Assembly: GCF_042242105.1 (NCBI RefSeq)
Contig: NC_092027.1
Span: 4,711,506-4,775,505 of the forward strand
Length of the DNA: 64,000 nucleotides
Reading direction: 5' to 3'
DNA from: Pempheris klunzingeri
Lineage: Eukaryota; Chordata; Actinopteri; Acropomatiformes; Pempheridae
Position 1 is the stretch's first letter, and every line of letters starts with the position of its first letter. This document shows, in pieces, positions 1 to 11,620 of this stretch. The notes under the pieces were generated by a model that did no database searches, had not been told where the DNA came from, and was given only the letters and a program-made list of their open reading frames with translations. A program made the position numbers and the translations under genes.

Positions 1-49
1 ATCCTGCATGACTGCAATTACATTTAAGTCAAAATAAGAGCTGTGCTGC

Positions 50-237
50 TGTGTGTGTGTGTGTGTGTGTGCGTATACATATATGTGTGTGTGTGGATGT
101 CAAACGGCTGAACATACACACACACACACACACACTCTCTCCAGGCTGCTGCACTCAGACAGCTCTTTGCTCAATGGCTACGGATGGCTGGCAAACAACA
201 GGATAATATGCGGCAGTGAGTGACAGGCATCCCCCCT

Positions 238-276
<39 letters not shown>
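50..276. repeat. Cluster of three CA/TG microsatellites
   Basis: Dinucleotide tracts lie at 50-70 (TG), about 115-134 (CA) and 241-276 (CA). An open reading frame runs through the last tract, but its low-complexity HTHTHT peptide is a product of the repeat and I do not regard it as a gene. Apart from GGA and CCA triplet runs near 430-560, nothing recognisable was found in 1-1478. Confidence 0.9.
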
Positions 277-283
<7 letters not shown>

Positions 284-1478
284 CATCCAGCAGCAGCAGC
301 TCACCCTGCTCTCCGCCCGCTGTTGGAGGTTAACAGCCCGGCTAGCTGCTGCAGAAACACCCCGCAGTCAAACCGAAAGCAGTGACTCTGTTAATGCTGC
401 CAGACAGGAAGAATCAGGATCAGTAGCTGAGGAGGAGGAAGAGGAGGGTGATGGGGGAGTCGAAGATGAAGGAGACAATGAATGGTTGAAGCTTAGCCAT
501 GTTATACGACCCACCATCACCACCACCACCACCACCATCCTCCTCCTCCTCCTCCTCCTCGGTGGTGATGACATGGGGATTAATCCCGGTTTAGCCGGAC
601 ACACACTCACTCCTCCACACAATGACTGCTGGAGCTGCTAGCCGCTGGATTTTAGCCTCCACAGTTTTCCACAACAGGATTAATTCACCGCTCTCTGCTG
701 CGCTGTTTGCGCACAGCCTGCCGCACTGTGGGACATTTGTGGCTACCGAGGAATTCAATTTGTTTTTTAGCAAACATGTTTGGTGTTTAAAAGTAGGTAG
801 GCCGGGGCCTTGGCTGCTGCGAGCAAATCCGGCCAGAAAACACACAGATAATCTGCCATAAAGGACAGAAATGGCATATTAAATGTGGGTTTAATGATTT
901 AACTGTAATAAATGATCAAAGTTGCCAATCCGTCCTAATTTCCTGCCCCCTTCCTGGAGTTTCAATACCCTACATTTGCACCCCCCACACATGAATACAT
1001 TTCAAAATCTCTTTACTGGAAATAGTATCCTGCTGGTTGTATCTGTGTTTCTTAAATTATGTATTTAATCCACATATTTATCAGCTGTGTCTAAACAGAG
1101 CGATAGATTAGCGCAAACACACACATATAAATATATATATATATATAAATAAATCCATATAAATCAGACAGAAGGAGGCAGATGGAGGCAGGAGGGGAGG
1201 TGCGGGTGGGTGCTTTACGTTATATTCATGAGCTTATTGTTAAAGATCAGCTCTACGCGTGATTGTAAAGGACCAGAGGAGCAGAATCGCTTGTTGACCG
1301 GCGCTCCTGTTGTTGGACGCCGCCATTCAAATTTCGGACCTCGAACACGAGCCTGTTTTTAAGAAGACCCCCCACCCCCCAGGCAACAAAAGGCGACATT
1401 AAGAATGAGTTTGGACCGAACTAAAGCGGTCCAAACTGACCCCGCGGCCCTGTAGCTGATAGAAATCCGTGTACTCAC

Positions 1479-1560
1479 CGATTGCTGTCCCAGTTCTCGA
1501 CGTAACGGAACGGAACTTCCGGTACTGGCTGAAGCAGGGGGCGGGCACAGAACGTGGGGA
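1479..1560 (-). other. Candidate non-coding first exon of a gene off the left edge
   Basis: Read on the minus strand, a CpG-rich, ETS-like segment (CCGGAAGT motif) ends at 1479 in a strong donor, CAATCG|GTGAGTAC. The sequence between about 1200 and 1650 is CpG-rich like a promoter. In human, LYPLA2 lies next to PITHD1 on the same strand, so this could be the lypla2 first exon with 1-1478 as its first intron. That identity is inference from gene order. No LYPLA2 coding exon is visible and the upstream boundary is a guess. Confidence 0.35.
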
Positions 1561-1699
1561 CGTCATCGCCTAGCAACGCCCTGCCGTAGATCACGACCGT
1601 GGAACCCGAATGTTCGTGGTGGATTCGATCCGATACATTGCACCGAACACAGAGGGGTGAAGGCACGAGGCTACATTTTAAACATCTTTAAAGATCAAT

Positions 1700-3590
1700 G
1701 CAGCTTCTGTCTGAGAGGCGTTTACTTTTATTGATTTTATTATTATTCATAGTAGATTCCTACATTTTTGTAGTTTGCTTAAATCATTTAACTTGTATTT
1801 CAGTTCATATTTCTTTCTCGTACACATTCGAAATGTATTGATCATCAGGTAAAGGTTTTGTATTTTGTATTTCTGTATTTTCTTTTTTAAAAGACGATAT
1901 ATGCTTAATATATTACAATTCATCCACGGTCACGATTTGTTTTTCCACAAAAAACGTATTGTTTCTTTTAATTTGGTAAATGATCTGAATACATCTTCCA
2001 GACAGTCAATATAAATCAAATGTAAGAAGAACACATATGATGAACAGTATGATTATAACATATCCTGACATTGATAATAGCTGTAGACTTTTTAAGACAG
2101 TTGAGTTTCTAAATACACTTCTTGTTTTGGTCATGTTTTGTTTTGATTGAGTTACACTGATTCCCTGAAACTGTTATAATAAAAACAGGTCAGGAGTGTC
2201 TGAAACACATGAATATTGTACTGCCGAACTTTAGTTTCAATAGCACTTTATTTCCAATTTGTCCGAGATGCCGACAGCACTGGAAAAGTAGCTTTTTTGT
2301 GTCATGACTTCAGCAGATTATTAATAAAATGGGACACTTTCTAAGTGAGGACACACGGCTACTGAGTTTTTAAAATGCAATTTGGAAATATTTTTAGAAG
2401 CAAAACTATCTGCATGTCTGAATACCACTAGAGGTAAGTTAAAGAATCAAGTTAACTTAAGGAACGGAGCCTTTGAAGACAGTTAAATGTATTATTGCAG
2501 ATATTTGCTTCTAAAAAGATACTGTGTCAAAATCAACATTCATTTTACTTCATCACTATAAAATCATCAAGCAAACATGTAACATACTGCATGTAAAATA
2601 GTTCGGAGTATTTCTAAGCATAAAACATGTTATTCTTCCATTTTGCTTTATTCTTAAAATATAACATTGTTGGAGAGCTCAAACAACAGATTCTCCAAAC
2701 AGTCCAACATATGGTCCTTACAGATTCCCATGAATGCACTCAAAGGCTGATGTCACACTGCAGCACTAACACAATGAAATCATGAATGACATAACGCCTG
2801 CAAGGGGGGAAAAAAAAGGTGTGACCGTAACAAGATTGTTTTCAAGGAGTTTACAGTCATAAACTTTGGTCCAACAGCTCCGTCACATCCACAAACAGGG
2901 CAGTGATTTGGCGTGTTTGTATCAAAGTGTTACTGTAGAGGAATCACAGCTCAGCCTGTTCATGTCTGCTGAGAATAAAAAGCGGGAATAAACCTCTACT
3001 GCAGGAAACCTTGGATCTGGTCCAAGCCTGGGTCTGTACAGGCTTCCTATCAATCACTGTATGACAGCAAATGTACTTATTAACTGCGTCAACACATCGC
3101 ACAGCTGCTGGGAATTCATCTCATCATCACAGAGAAGAGCTGAGGAAAGACAAACTGAGGATTTTGGGCAACAGAAACCTGCTCAAACAAGACACCAGTA
3201 TCACAATGAACCAGTAGGTGGCAGGAAACATCCAGCAGTGGTTTGTGAACAATGCAGCTTTTTTTTGTGGCTTAAAATGTGTGTTTCCTTATTTTTCATC
3301 TTTTTGCTGCAAATGTTTGAGAGCAAATTAAGTTTTGGTCGCTGTATGAACCTAATTATGGATATATGGAGTGTGAACATGGCAACCGAAGTCTTGAATT
3401 AATCAAAAAGTACAATCACTTGGTTAATTTCCAGCCTTTCCCTTGTTTTATTTGAGTAGCTGTCACTTTATTGAAGTGGTGAATATCTGCAGACATGAAT
3501 CAGAGCACACGGGTTAAACTGATGACGACAGACTTTATCTGAGTGTCAAATGTTTCATGCATTTATTATTAAGCTTTTTGCCCACATTAA
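1700..3590. other. Intergenic, AT-rich, no gene seen
   Basis: The stretch between the CpG-rich segment and the pithd1 3' end holds only short, unrecognisable frames, the longest being 113 codons at 3061-3402. I saw no clear repeat structure and no RNA gene. Confidence 0.6.
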
Positions 3591-3599
3591 GCTTCGCTC

Positions 3600-3605
3600 T
3601 TTATT
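3600..3605 (-). terminator. Likely pithd1 polyadenylation signal
   Basis: The minus strand reads CAATAAAG here, about 220 bases past the pithd1 stop codon. It is the first canonical hexamer I noticed on that strand after the gene, so the 3' UTR is probably 200-250 bases. Confidence 0.5.
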
Positions 3606-3825
3606 GCATTAGAAATCAGAGCAACAACTCGGCACTTCCAGACACATCTGAAGCTCTCCGGTCTTCAGATTTCTGTGCTCGCTCAGCGGTCGAGCTCAAC
3701 CAACCTGCCGGTACGCAGCGTTGACGTCACCTCTTACTTTTCCACTCTTGTCAAGCAGACACCATTGAAACTCCTCCTCGTCCTCTTCCTCCTCCTCTTC
3801 CTCCTCCACACACACCAGGAGGCAT

Positions 3826-6800
3826 TCAGGAGATGAAGTTGGTCTGCGGGATGATGCTCTCCACTTTGTGATCGGCAGGGTTTGCTGCCGCCTCGTAGTT
3901 GCAGATGGTCACTTCATGTCTGTGAGCCTGAACAGAGAGAACAACAGGGCGGCTCTCAGCAGGAACAAACGATAGTGGATGCAGATTTTTAGCTCTGAAA
4001 TCAAAAGAAAGGCTGAGGAAGGGAAAATATCTAGTTGAACACTTTGAATTAAAATTTTTACCACCTAAATTTGATTTAATAGATTTAAACAGAACTGGTA
4101 GGGACACTAAAACTAACTAGATTCACTGGGACATTATTTTCAAGATTAATCGTTTGACGAAAACAAAATTTTTCACAATCATAATTTCCCAGCCACAATG
4201 CACTCACCTCACGCTGTAAACTTTAAGGCCGAGTGCTGGATCAGTAATTAACATAGTTTAATTTATTAGTAGTTTTATTAACTAATGTAGTTGGTAATAA
4301 TGTGATGTTTTCTCTGATTACAGTTTTAAACCCGGCACACAGATGTTTCCGGTAGATTGGGGGTCAGAAGAGCAGAAAAAGTGTGGAAAAACGCTCCATT
4401 CCTCACTAGTGGGATCCATCCTCAGTTTCCAAGACTCTCCACCCGACCTTATGATCATTATTACGTTATTCTATATGATGAGAAAAAGAGGCGCAGATGG
4501 GTTCTGTTTAAAGGCTGTAGCTCAGACTGACCTCCGAGTACTCCCCCCTCAGGCCGATGTAGTAAACCTTCGTGCTCTCGGCGCCAAAGTTCTTCGAGAT
4601 GTGGATGGAGAGGTGATGAACGCTGGAAAAACGAGCGATCCTGGAAGTCACAACACAACGGGAGAGACGCTTGAGTTTGAGACGACAGCTGGGAAATGAA
4701 ATTCCCGCTCAAAGGGAAGCCAAACTGTTACACTAAACCATTACATTCATCCGGAGCTATGGCATGCTGAGACAGAGAGAAACCAAAGAGTCGGTCCTCT
4801 TGTGTTTCAAACGTTTCACAGATGGATTTCATCACACAAGCTACATAAAGTCATCGTCACCTCCTCTGTGGCTCCTCAGCGTTAGTTAGTTATGAGCAGA
4901 TCTAAAAGCCTGTGAAACCGGCTTTGGAGGATTTCAAGGTAAAGCCATAAAAAGTGTCACTCTGGTTCGGGCACATCTTATTATGTAAAGGGAAACTTTG
5001 CTGATTCTCCAGCAGCTTTGTATCATCACAACGTGGGCTGAATAAACAAATGAACGATGTTTAACTGTCCTCCATGTTGCCTGCACCTGATCTCCGGCTC
5101 TGGGTCTGTTCTTCAAACTACAGTTTTAATAGTTTAACGCAGACATTCGGAGCTACGTACACAAGTCAGAACACAGGGCGGAGGAATTATGGTTTGTGGA
5201 GGAGGAAGAGGCCATCAGAGCCGAGAGTGAAGCACCGCCGGCCGGCGAGGATGGCGGTGCAGTGCATTCTGGTTGTTGTAGGTTTTCTACCAGAAATATC
5301 ACAGGCCTTTTTCTGTTTTCTCATGTCAAGTAGCACCAATTTAGAAAAATATTTGCCCGGTTTGACAAAAGGACCGTCTTTCCAACCACGAAATACCTCT
5401 TTAGCAGTAAATTATGTGTTTATGAATCAGTTTGACGCTGTGTGATCTTATTGTGGCCATCAGAGATCAAGAGAGCAGCCACATCCTTGTGCAAGACACA
5501 CCAACAGTAACGACTAACTGCAAAAGCAAACTAAAGAACAAGAATGCACTTAGCGTCTAACAAGACCAACAATACCGGACTAGTTAAACTGCAGCTACTA
5601 GCAGCTGGTTTGGACGCCTCAAACTGAATTTATATCGCACTGGTCAGACGGAAACGGTTGGTTTGGGAACCTGAAGGAACAAACATTAGTGTGAGTCTTA
5701 CTGTTGGTGCTCTTACTTTGTTGGGTACTCCAGCTCAGCGACAGGGTCTCTGTTGAGTCTGAAGGCTTGTTCAGGTTCTCTGCCCGTGTCGTCGAAGGAC
5801 ATGTGAGGGATGTTCTTGTACCTGGAATGAAATATGAGTACGTTTCATAAAATCATGTTTTGTTAAGGTTTTTATGTCTTGTTTTAAGTGTGTTCTTATT
5901 TTAAGTGTGTCCTTATTCTAAGTGTGTCCTTGTTCTAAGTATGTCCTTATTCTAAGTGTGTCCTGGTGGCCGAACAGGTTTAAGACGCTGATCATGTCAT
6001 TGTTGAGCCTCCAGGTGAAATCCGGCTGGGATTACCCTGCGTTACCTCCCTGCCTGCCCACTAATCAAAGGAGCAGAGTCAGACACTCACAAGCGAATCT
6101 CAGCCGGATGAGAGTCGTCGTCTTCTCCGGAGATGATGATGCTTTTCAGCTTCACGCTGCCTGTAAAACTGAAAGAGACGACACAGGGCGAAATCACTGA
6201 GAAAAAACACAGGACGCTGTGAAAGACAGGAAGAAAACAGAAGCTGACACGCAAGATTAATGGAGCATTAAATATATACTTAGATGAAAGTATAACCGGA
6301 ATCATTTTGGTCCGAAAGACTTCATCTTATCATTAATGGATGCCATTTACAAATACACCATTTTAATAAATGTGCACACATGCAGAAAAGCACAACATTT
6401 GTTTCAAGTTCAGGCTAATTATGATGACGATGATGATTTTAGGACTCACGGGATGTTGAACAGCAGCTCTTCATCTGCGTCGCTCTCGACATACTAGAAG
6501 AAAAAAGGCAAAAGAGTGTGAATCCTCTCTGAGCATCACAGAGCTGCAGCAGCGATGACACCATACCTGTTTGTAGACATGGATCTAAGTACATTAACTC
6601 AAGTACTGCAGTTAAGTACACATTATATGCTTCTTTATACTTCTACTCCAATACATTTATTTGTTAGCTTTAATTACTTTGCAGATTTAGATTATTATAA
6701 AATTTTAATCAACGAATACATCACCATAGGTTTAGCAACCCAGCAGTATATACTGTAATTAAAATTAGTCAAATTAACATTAAAGTGATCATGTGCACTT

Positions 6801-7275
6801 TAATGCATCACTAAGTGTGATTCAGCAATATGAGTACAAGAGTTTATACTTTAACTTGTGAGTATTTGTACTCTGTGTTGCTGCAGCCTCATGTCATTTG
6901 TCAGCCTCACTCATGTTAATAAAGTTTCAATAACTGCGCAGCTCCACAGCGAAGCTCGGCGAGAGAAGCCCGACAGACCCGCACTCTCCCCGGGCTCGCA
7001 CATGAGGTGGCGCCCGGTGTCCCTGCGGTCTGTTCCCGGGGTGAGAGACCGAGGCAGAGGCTCTGTCCGTCCGTTACCTTGTCCCGGTCGTTCCGCTGGT
7101 CCCACGGTTTGAACACCAGCCTCCCGTCTCCGTCTCTGCTCTCGTTCAGGCACTGCAGCTTCTCCAGGTCGATCCGCCGGTACAGTCCGTACTCCAGGCC
7201 CCTCTCCGCGGGCTCGTGTTCCCCCTCGCACCCGCAGCCGTGACCGTGCCCGTGACCGTGACCGTGGCCGGACAT
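3826..7275 (-). CDS. pithd1: PITH domain-containing protein 1
   Basis: Six coding exons: 7078-7275, 6450-6493, 6091-6168, 5717-5821, 4532-4640 and 3826-3927. All junctions are GT-AG and in phase, giving 636 bases or 211 residues plus stop, the same length as human PITHD1. The start is MSGHGHGHGHGHGCGC, the His/Gly/Cys-rich head typical of the family. After it come RIDLEKLQCLNES, the SGEDDDSHPAE core of the PITH domain, and the family ending NPADH...PQTNFIS. The PITH domain fills most of the protein and is shared with TXNL1, where it binds the proteasome. PITHD1 has been linked to proteasome function and haematopoietic regulation. It sits beside eloa on the same strand, as in human 1p36. The histidine run is longer than in human; nothing else looks abnormal. 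Confidence 0.96.
5885..5964. repeat. 17-bp minisatellite in pithd1 intron 3
   Basis: About five head-to-tail copies of a 17-base unit (aagtgtgtccttattct, with a few substitutions) lie between pithd1 exons 4 and 3, starting only about 60 bases from exon 4. The last copy is partial. Confidence 0.85.
6588..6880 (+). repeat. Dispersed 'tactcaagta' teleost repeat in pithd1 intron 1
   Basis: The sequence runs from 'aagtacattaactcaagtac' through 'cttctactccaatacattta' to 'gctttaattactttgcagat'. The same order of motifs recurs near 18584, 27775, 28860, 37915 and 48600. No coding capacity is present. Some copies end in CAGTGGTGGGA, which resembles a hAT-type terminus, so a non-autonomous DNA transposon is my best guess. 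Confidence 0.6.
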
Positions 7276-9499
7276 CGTGGAGCTGAAAACGCCGCTCTCG
7301 GTTACAGGTAGCTCGGACAAAGAGGAGCAGCTGACGCCCGCCGCCGGTCCTTTATTGTGATTTTAGGAAGTGACACCAAATCAGCAAGTTTCAGTTCGCG
7401 GCCTTAAGCGAACAGAGTTCTGCTGCGTCAAGCGAACCGAAGTTAGAAAAGTATGTCCGGTTTGAGATTTTCAAAATAATATTGATTTAGAGGAACATGA
7501 AGTGGATTTAGGAAATAAAAGTATCCAGTGAAATGAAAATAAACGTTGGTAACAGATGATTTTTAAAGAAATAAACTGCATTTGTATTGTGTTGTATTAT
7601 TTCACATTTTCATGGCTTTATTTTGTCAGTATTAAATCACGTGCATGTTTGTTCCACAATGTCTTACTAATTTAATTAATCTTGAGCACTTTGGTTCTCC
7701 ATAGAAATTGGCCTGTAAGGTTAAGGCAATTACTAAACTATATGTCCATTAATTGAGTTACTTTGGCAACTTCAAGTCTCCTGGAAATCCTTGAATCCAA
7801 ATTTCAAGCGCATCAGTGATGCTGAAAAATAATGTTAAAGTTAAGGGATTTATTAATTGATTTAAAATGTGTTTGATACCCACATTAAACCAATGTAAAT
7901 GCGATCAAATATTATGAACTCAAAGTTCACACACTAGCTTTTTGAAGTGCTATCAACTGTATCCCACTGCTGACACAGTACAGTGCAGCCTTCGAACATT
8001 TTATTTTGAAGGGGAAGAGTGCCTCACAGGAAGTCATCCTCTGCAACATTGTAATTACTTTTCCTGCTTGAACAACAGAACGCCAAACACAAGTCATGTG
8101 CTCTCTGATTGGTTCGCATCTCCCACCAACAAACGTCAACACGGCCGCAAAGCGTTTGAAATGGTCGTAAAGTAAAAACCGAGAATGTTCCACACTGAAC
8201 CAAATTAATGCATCAGATTTAATGAGCTGATGGGGTCCTGTCCTGCAGCGAAAATGTTAACAGATCGAAAGTGCGAAAATATTAGCATCAAATATACGAA
8301 TGAATGGCTGAATGGCTCATTTCAGAATATTATAAATGGATTAGAATTATTGACACATTAATGTGTGCATGTTTAATTATGCAGCTGGTGAAAGTGCAGG
8401 TAATTTTAGTTACTTTACTTGATTTATATTTTGTATTAATCTAAATCTGCAAAGTAACTGGTAACTAAAGCTGTCAAATTAATGTAGCAAAGTCAAAAAC
8501 ACAGTCTTTGCCTCCAAAATGTAATGCAGAGGAGGCCGACAGTAGCATGAAATAGTAAAACTCTCTTTTCTTAATTCTTCTCAGATTGTTTCATTTGAAG
8601 TTTTGAATATTTCACAAGAAAAAGCAACGTTATTTGAAAGGTCAGCTGAAAGTGGGCGTCATTTTAAAAGATGTATTTGCTTTTATTTCTTATTCCTTTA
8701 ATAGTGTTGTGACCCCTCAGGTGTTTGTATACGGTACATGTGTATATACAATACATATACTGGACATGTTTATTGGAGGCAAATGCAACAAAAGACTATT
8801 CAACAAAAGACTAATAACTCTTTATAAAGGCCTACAGGACAGATGGGCTGGCAAAAAAGAAGAAAATCATTCCCATTCTGTAGTGACAGTTTTTACATTT
8901 ATCAGCTTTTTTTTATATATATATTTTTTTGGGGGGCATTTTATGCCTTTAATTAATGGTGACAGACAGACAGGACATGTGAGGAAAGAGAAACGGCTCT
9001 CTGGTCGCACATTTCTGTGCTAAACTTCTGAATGTGTTCTGTCTGAGGATACAAGAAAGGCTACAAAGTGATCGATTATCCTGGTGGCACTCAGGATGTT
9101 TGCTTTGCTTGATAAACACCCACACACACAAAAAACGTTCTGCACACTCAGTCTTTAAGGGCAAAAAGTCGATTTTAATAAAAATGACCATATAACATTT
9201 ATTAAAATCTAATAAAATTACAATTTTAAATCTACTTCCTTTCAGAACCATATTGTGGGTTGCCAGGTCCCAGTGTTGAAAATAAATACATCTCATCATA
9301 GTTGTAGACTGAAGCTGCAGGTCGTTCTATCAACTTCCCTCCTTATTGTTAATTTTCCTCCCTGTTGTTGTCTTGCTGCAGTCTCTTTAGCTCTCACTCA
9401 AGCTATTTGTCACAGTGAAGCAGATATAAACAGGGACACACACATTCAACAGCAGGAAAACATGATTTGAAGCCACAGGAGGGTTAAAAGAACTCTACA

Positions 9500-9537
<38 letters not shown>

Positions 9538-9698
9538 TTCACTGATATCTTAGCCCAACACATTAACAAAAAATGTACCAAGAAGAACATGTTCAAAGAT
9601 GCATGTGTTCGTTTTTTTTAAAAGCAGAGTCTTTAACCAGCCAGTTGATGTCTGTGGTGGAGTCTTAATACTTCAGCTGATGTGCACCATGCATCCCA

Positions 9699-10373
9699 TT
9701 AAAGCAACATTATGCAACTATTTCACCTTAAAATAACAGCTTCAAACTCATTCTGATGTTTCACTGACTTGCACCGGAGAATAAAGCTCCTCTCTCATTC
9801 CCACTATGGGTCTGTGGGTCTAACTGCATGTTTTTGGTTTTCTGTTCCTGTCCTGACTGCTTGAGTGTCAAAGTCTGCTCACCTCACTGGAACCACAGAC
9901 CGCATATAAGAAGTGGACGTAGCCGCCATGACGTCAGCCATTTGCTTCTTAACATCGAGTTTGGTTTTATGGGCGTCACCATCTTGGGTTTTTGGAGACA
10001 GAAGTGGCGTTCATTCCACGAAGACCGCCTCTGATTGGTTAGTCAGAAGGTAGTCGCGCCCTTCAAACTAGCGACCGAGACCATAAACTTATTAGGAAAG
10101 TGTTGAATGAGGTAATAAATTAAGTGAGACGTGGGGTCACTTTCTCAAAGACTTCCATACAGTCTGACTTCTTTTTGGGAGCCATTTGAAAGAACGCAGG
10201 TTTAAGGCTCTTCCGCACTGGCTTCACTTTTCAGACCAGGAAGCTACGTCCACTCCTTTTAAACAGTCTACGGTTAGAACAGTGCAGTACGCTTCCTCAC
10301 TCAGACATCAACAGAAATAAATGTGCCATCGTCCTGTAGTTACCAACTCAAAAGTTACACAGTCTTGCTTTAA
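9699..10373. mobile_element. TTAA-flanked non-autonomous DNA element, about 675 bp
   Basis: The left end reads TTAAAGCAACATTATGCAAC. The right end, read on the other strand, is TTAAAGCAAGACTGTGTAAC, so the ends form an imperfect inverted repeat bounded by TTAA on both sides. A TTAA target site is the hallmark of piggyBac-type transposons. No transposase frame is present, so it is a non-autonomous copy. Family assignment is inference from the termini alone. Confidence 0.6.
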
Positions 10374-10519
10374 AAGGTTTGGGAAATGTTTCCTCATGTA
10401 GTGTATCATTTGATTGCACTGGAAAGTAACAAACAAGTATTCTTGAAATGAAATTCACTATTCATAATGTCCCATGGTGGGAACGTTTCTGCTTTCTTGC
10501 CAAGACGTCGAGAAGATTC

Positions 10520-10920
10520 ATACCACTCTCATGTCTGTACACGAATCACCATGAAGCTACAGCTACTAGCCGGCTAACGTAGCTTCACACTAAGACTGGA
10601 AACAGATGGAAACAGCTTTCCTGGTGGAAAAATCCGCCTACCAGCACATTAACATGTTGTGTCTCATTTCTTTAGTATATACAAAAACATCACACTTCAG
10701 TGAATTACAGGGGTTATGTGCCAAACTGTCTTTTGGTCGCAACTAGCAACTTCCTGGCATCTCTACTGGTTGCCTGGCAACTGGTTGTGACCAGTGACAC
10801 ATAAACCCCCCCATCCTCAGTCTAAGACTATGAGACATACTAGATGTTTGCCCCCATTTACACTCTTCATGCTAAGCTAAGCTAACAGGTGGCTGTAGCT
10901 GCATATTTAGTGTGCAGGCA
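10520..10920. repeat. Dispersed repeat fragment
   Basis: The text 'gaaacagctttcctggtgg...gttatgtgcc...gcaacttcctggcatctct...gttgcctggcaactgg' matches my recollection of a common fish interspersed repeat, and a related but divergent stretch begins near 16580. It has no coding content. Boundaries are approximate. Confidence 0.45.
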
Positions 10921-11040
10921 TGAGAGTGGAATCAAACTTCGGGAATATCTACTAGTAAGAAAGCAAAAATGCATCCCGAAGGTTAAAAAATTCCTTTTAA
11001 AATGTCTGTTAGCAAACAAGAAAAAGTAGCAGAATGTGTG

Positions 11041-11087
<47 letters not shown>

Positions 11088-11377
11088 TTTGCAACTTGTA
11101 AAAAGCGGCGACTTGATTTTCTTAACACAGATGTCACATTCACTGACCGTCATGTATGATTTAAATAGTTTTAAGACCCCTAAAAACAGGTCCCACCACT
11201 TAAAAAAACAACCATTTTCACCAATACTGAAGAGCTCACATGATACGTTTGGTGAGAGAAGATCGTGTGTGTGTGTGTGTGTGTGTGTCGGGATAAACGG
11301 ATCTCCAGGAAAATTTTGCTAAAACTTAAATTAAAAACACAGTTGGAATTCATAAAATACATTCAGTCTCTTTCACA

Positions 11378-11586
11378 CTACCGGCGGGAGAATCTGTTCT
11401 TGAAAGCTTTGATAGTTTTGGCCATCATGGGTGCGATTTCTGCGAGAGGAAGAAGAAGACGAGCACAAATGGTTTGTGAGATTTAAAAGAAGCCAAATGT
11501 AATTCTGCTCCGTGAGAACGCTGTTTGCACACACTTACTTTTGACCTGTGGCTTGTCCCGGGCGGCGTGTCCTCCTCCTCCACCTC

Positions 11587-11620
<34 letters not shown>

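Larger units (their letters stand above)
7330..11377. other. Gap between pithd1 and eloa, repeat-rich
   Basis: This stretch should contain the pithd1 promoter (next to 7275) and the eloa 3' UTR (left of 11378). I recognise no further gene. It holds a TTAA-flanked element, a second dispersed repeat at about 10520-10920, and TG microsatellites at 9501-9535, 11045-11085 and 11265-11288. I could not assign one eloa polyadenylation site among several AT-rich candidates. Confidence 0.6.

Noticed and set aside
216-641. 141-codon frame rich in His-Thr and Leu runs
   Set aside because: Most of it is CA and triplet microsatellite; no conserved protein is seen.
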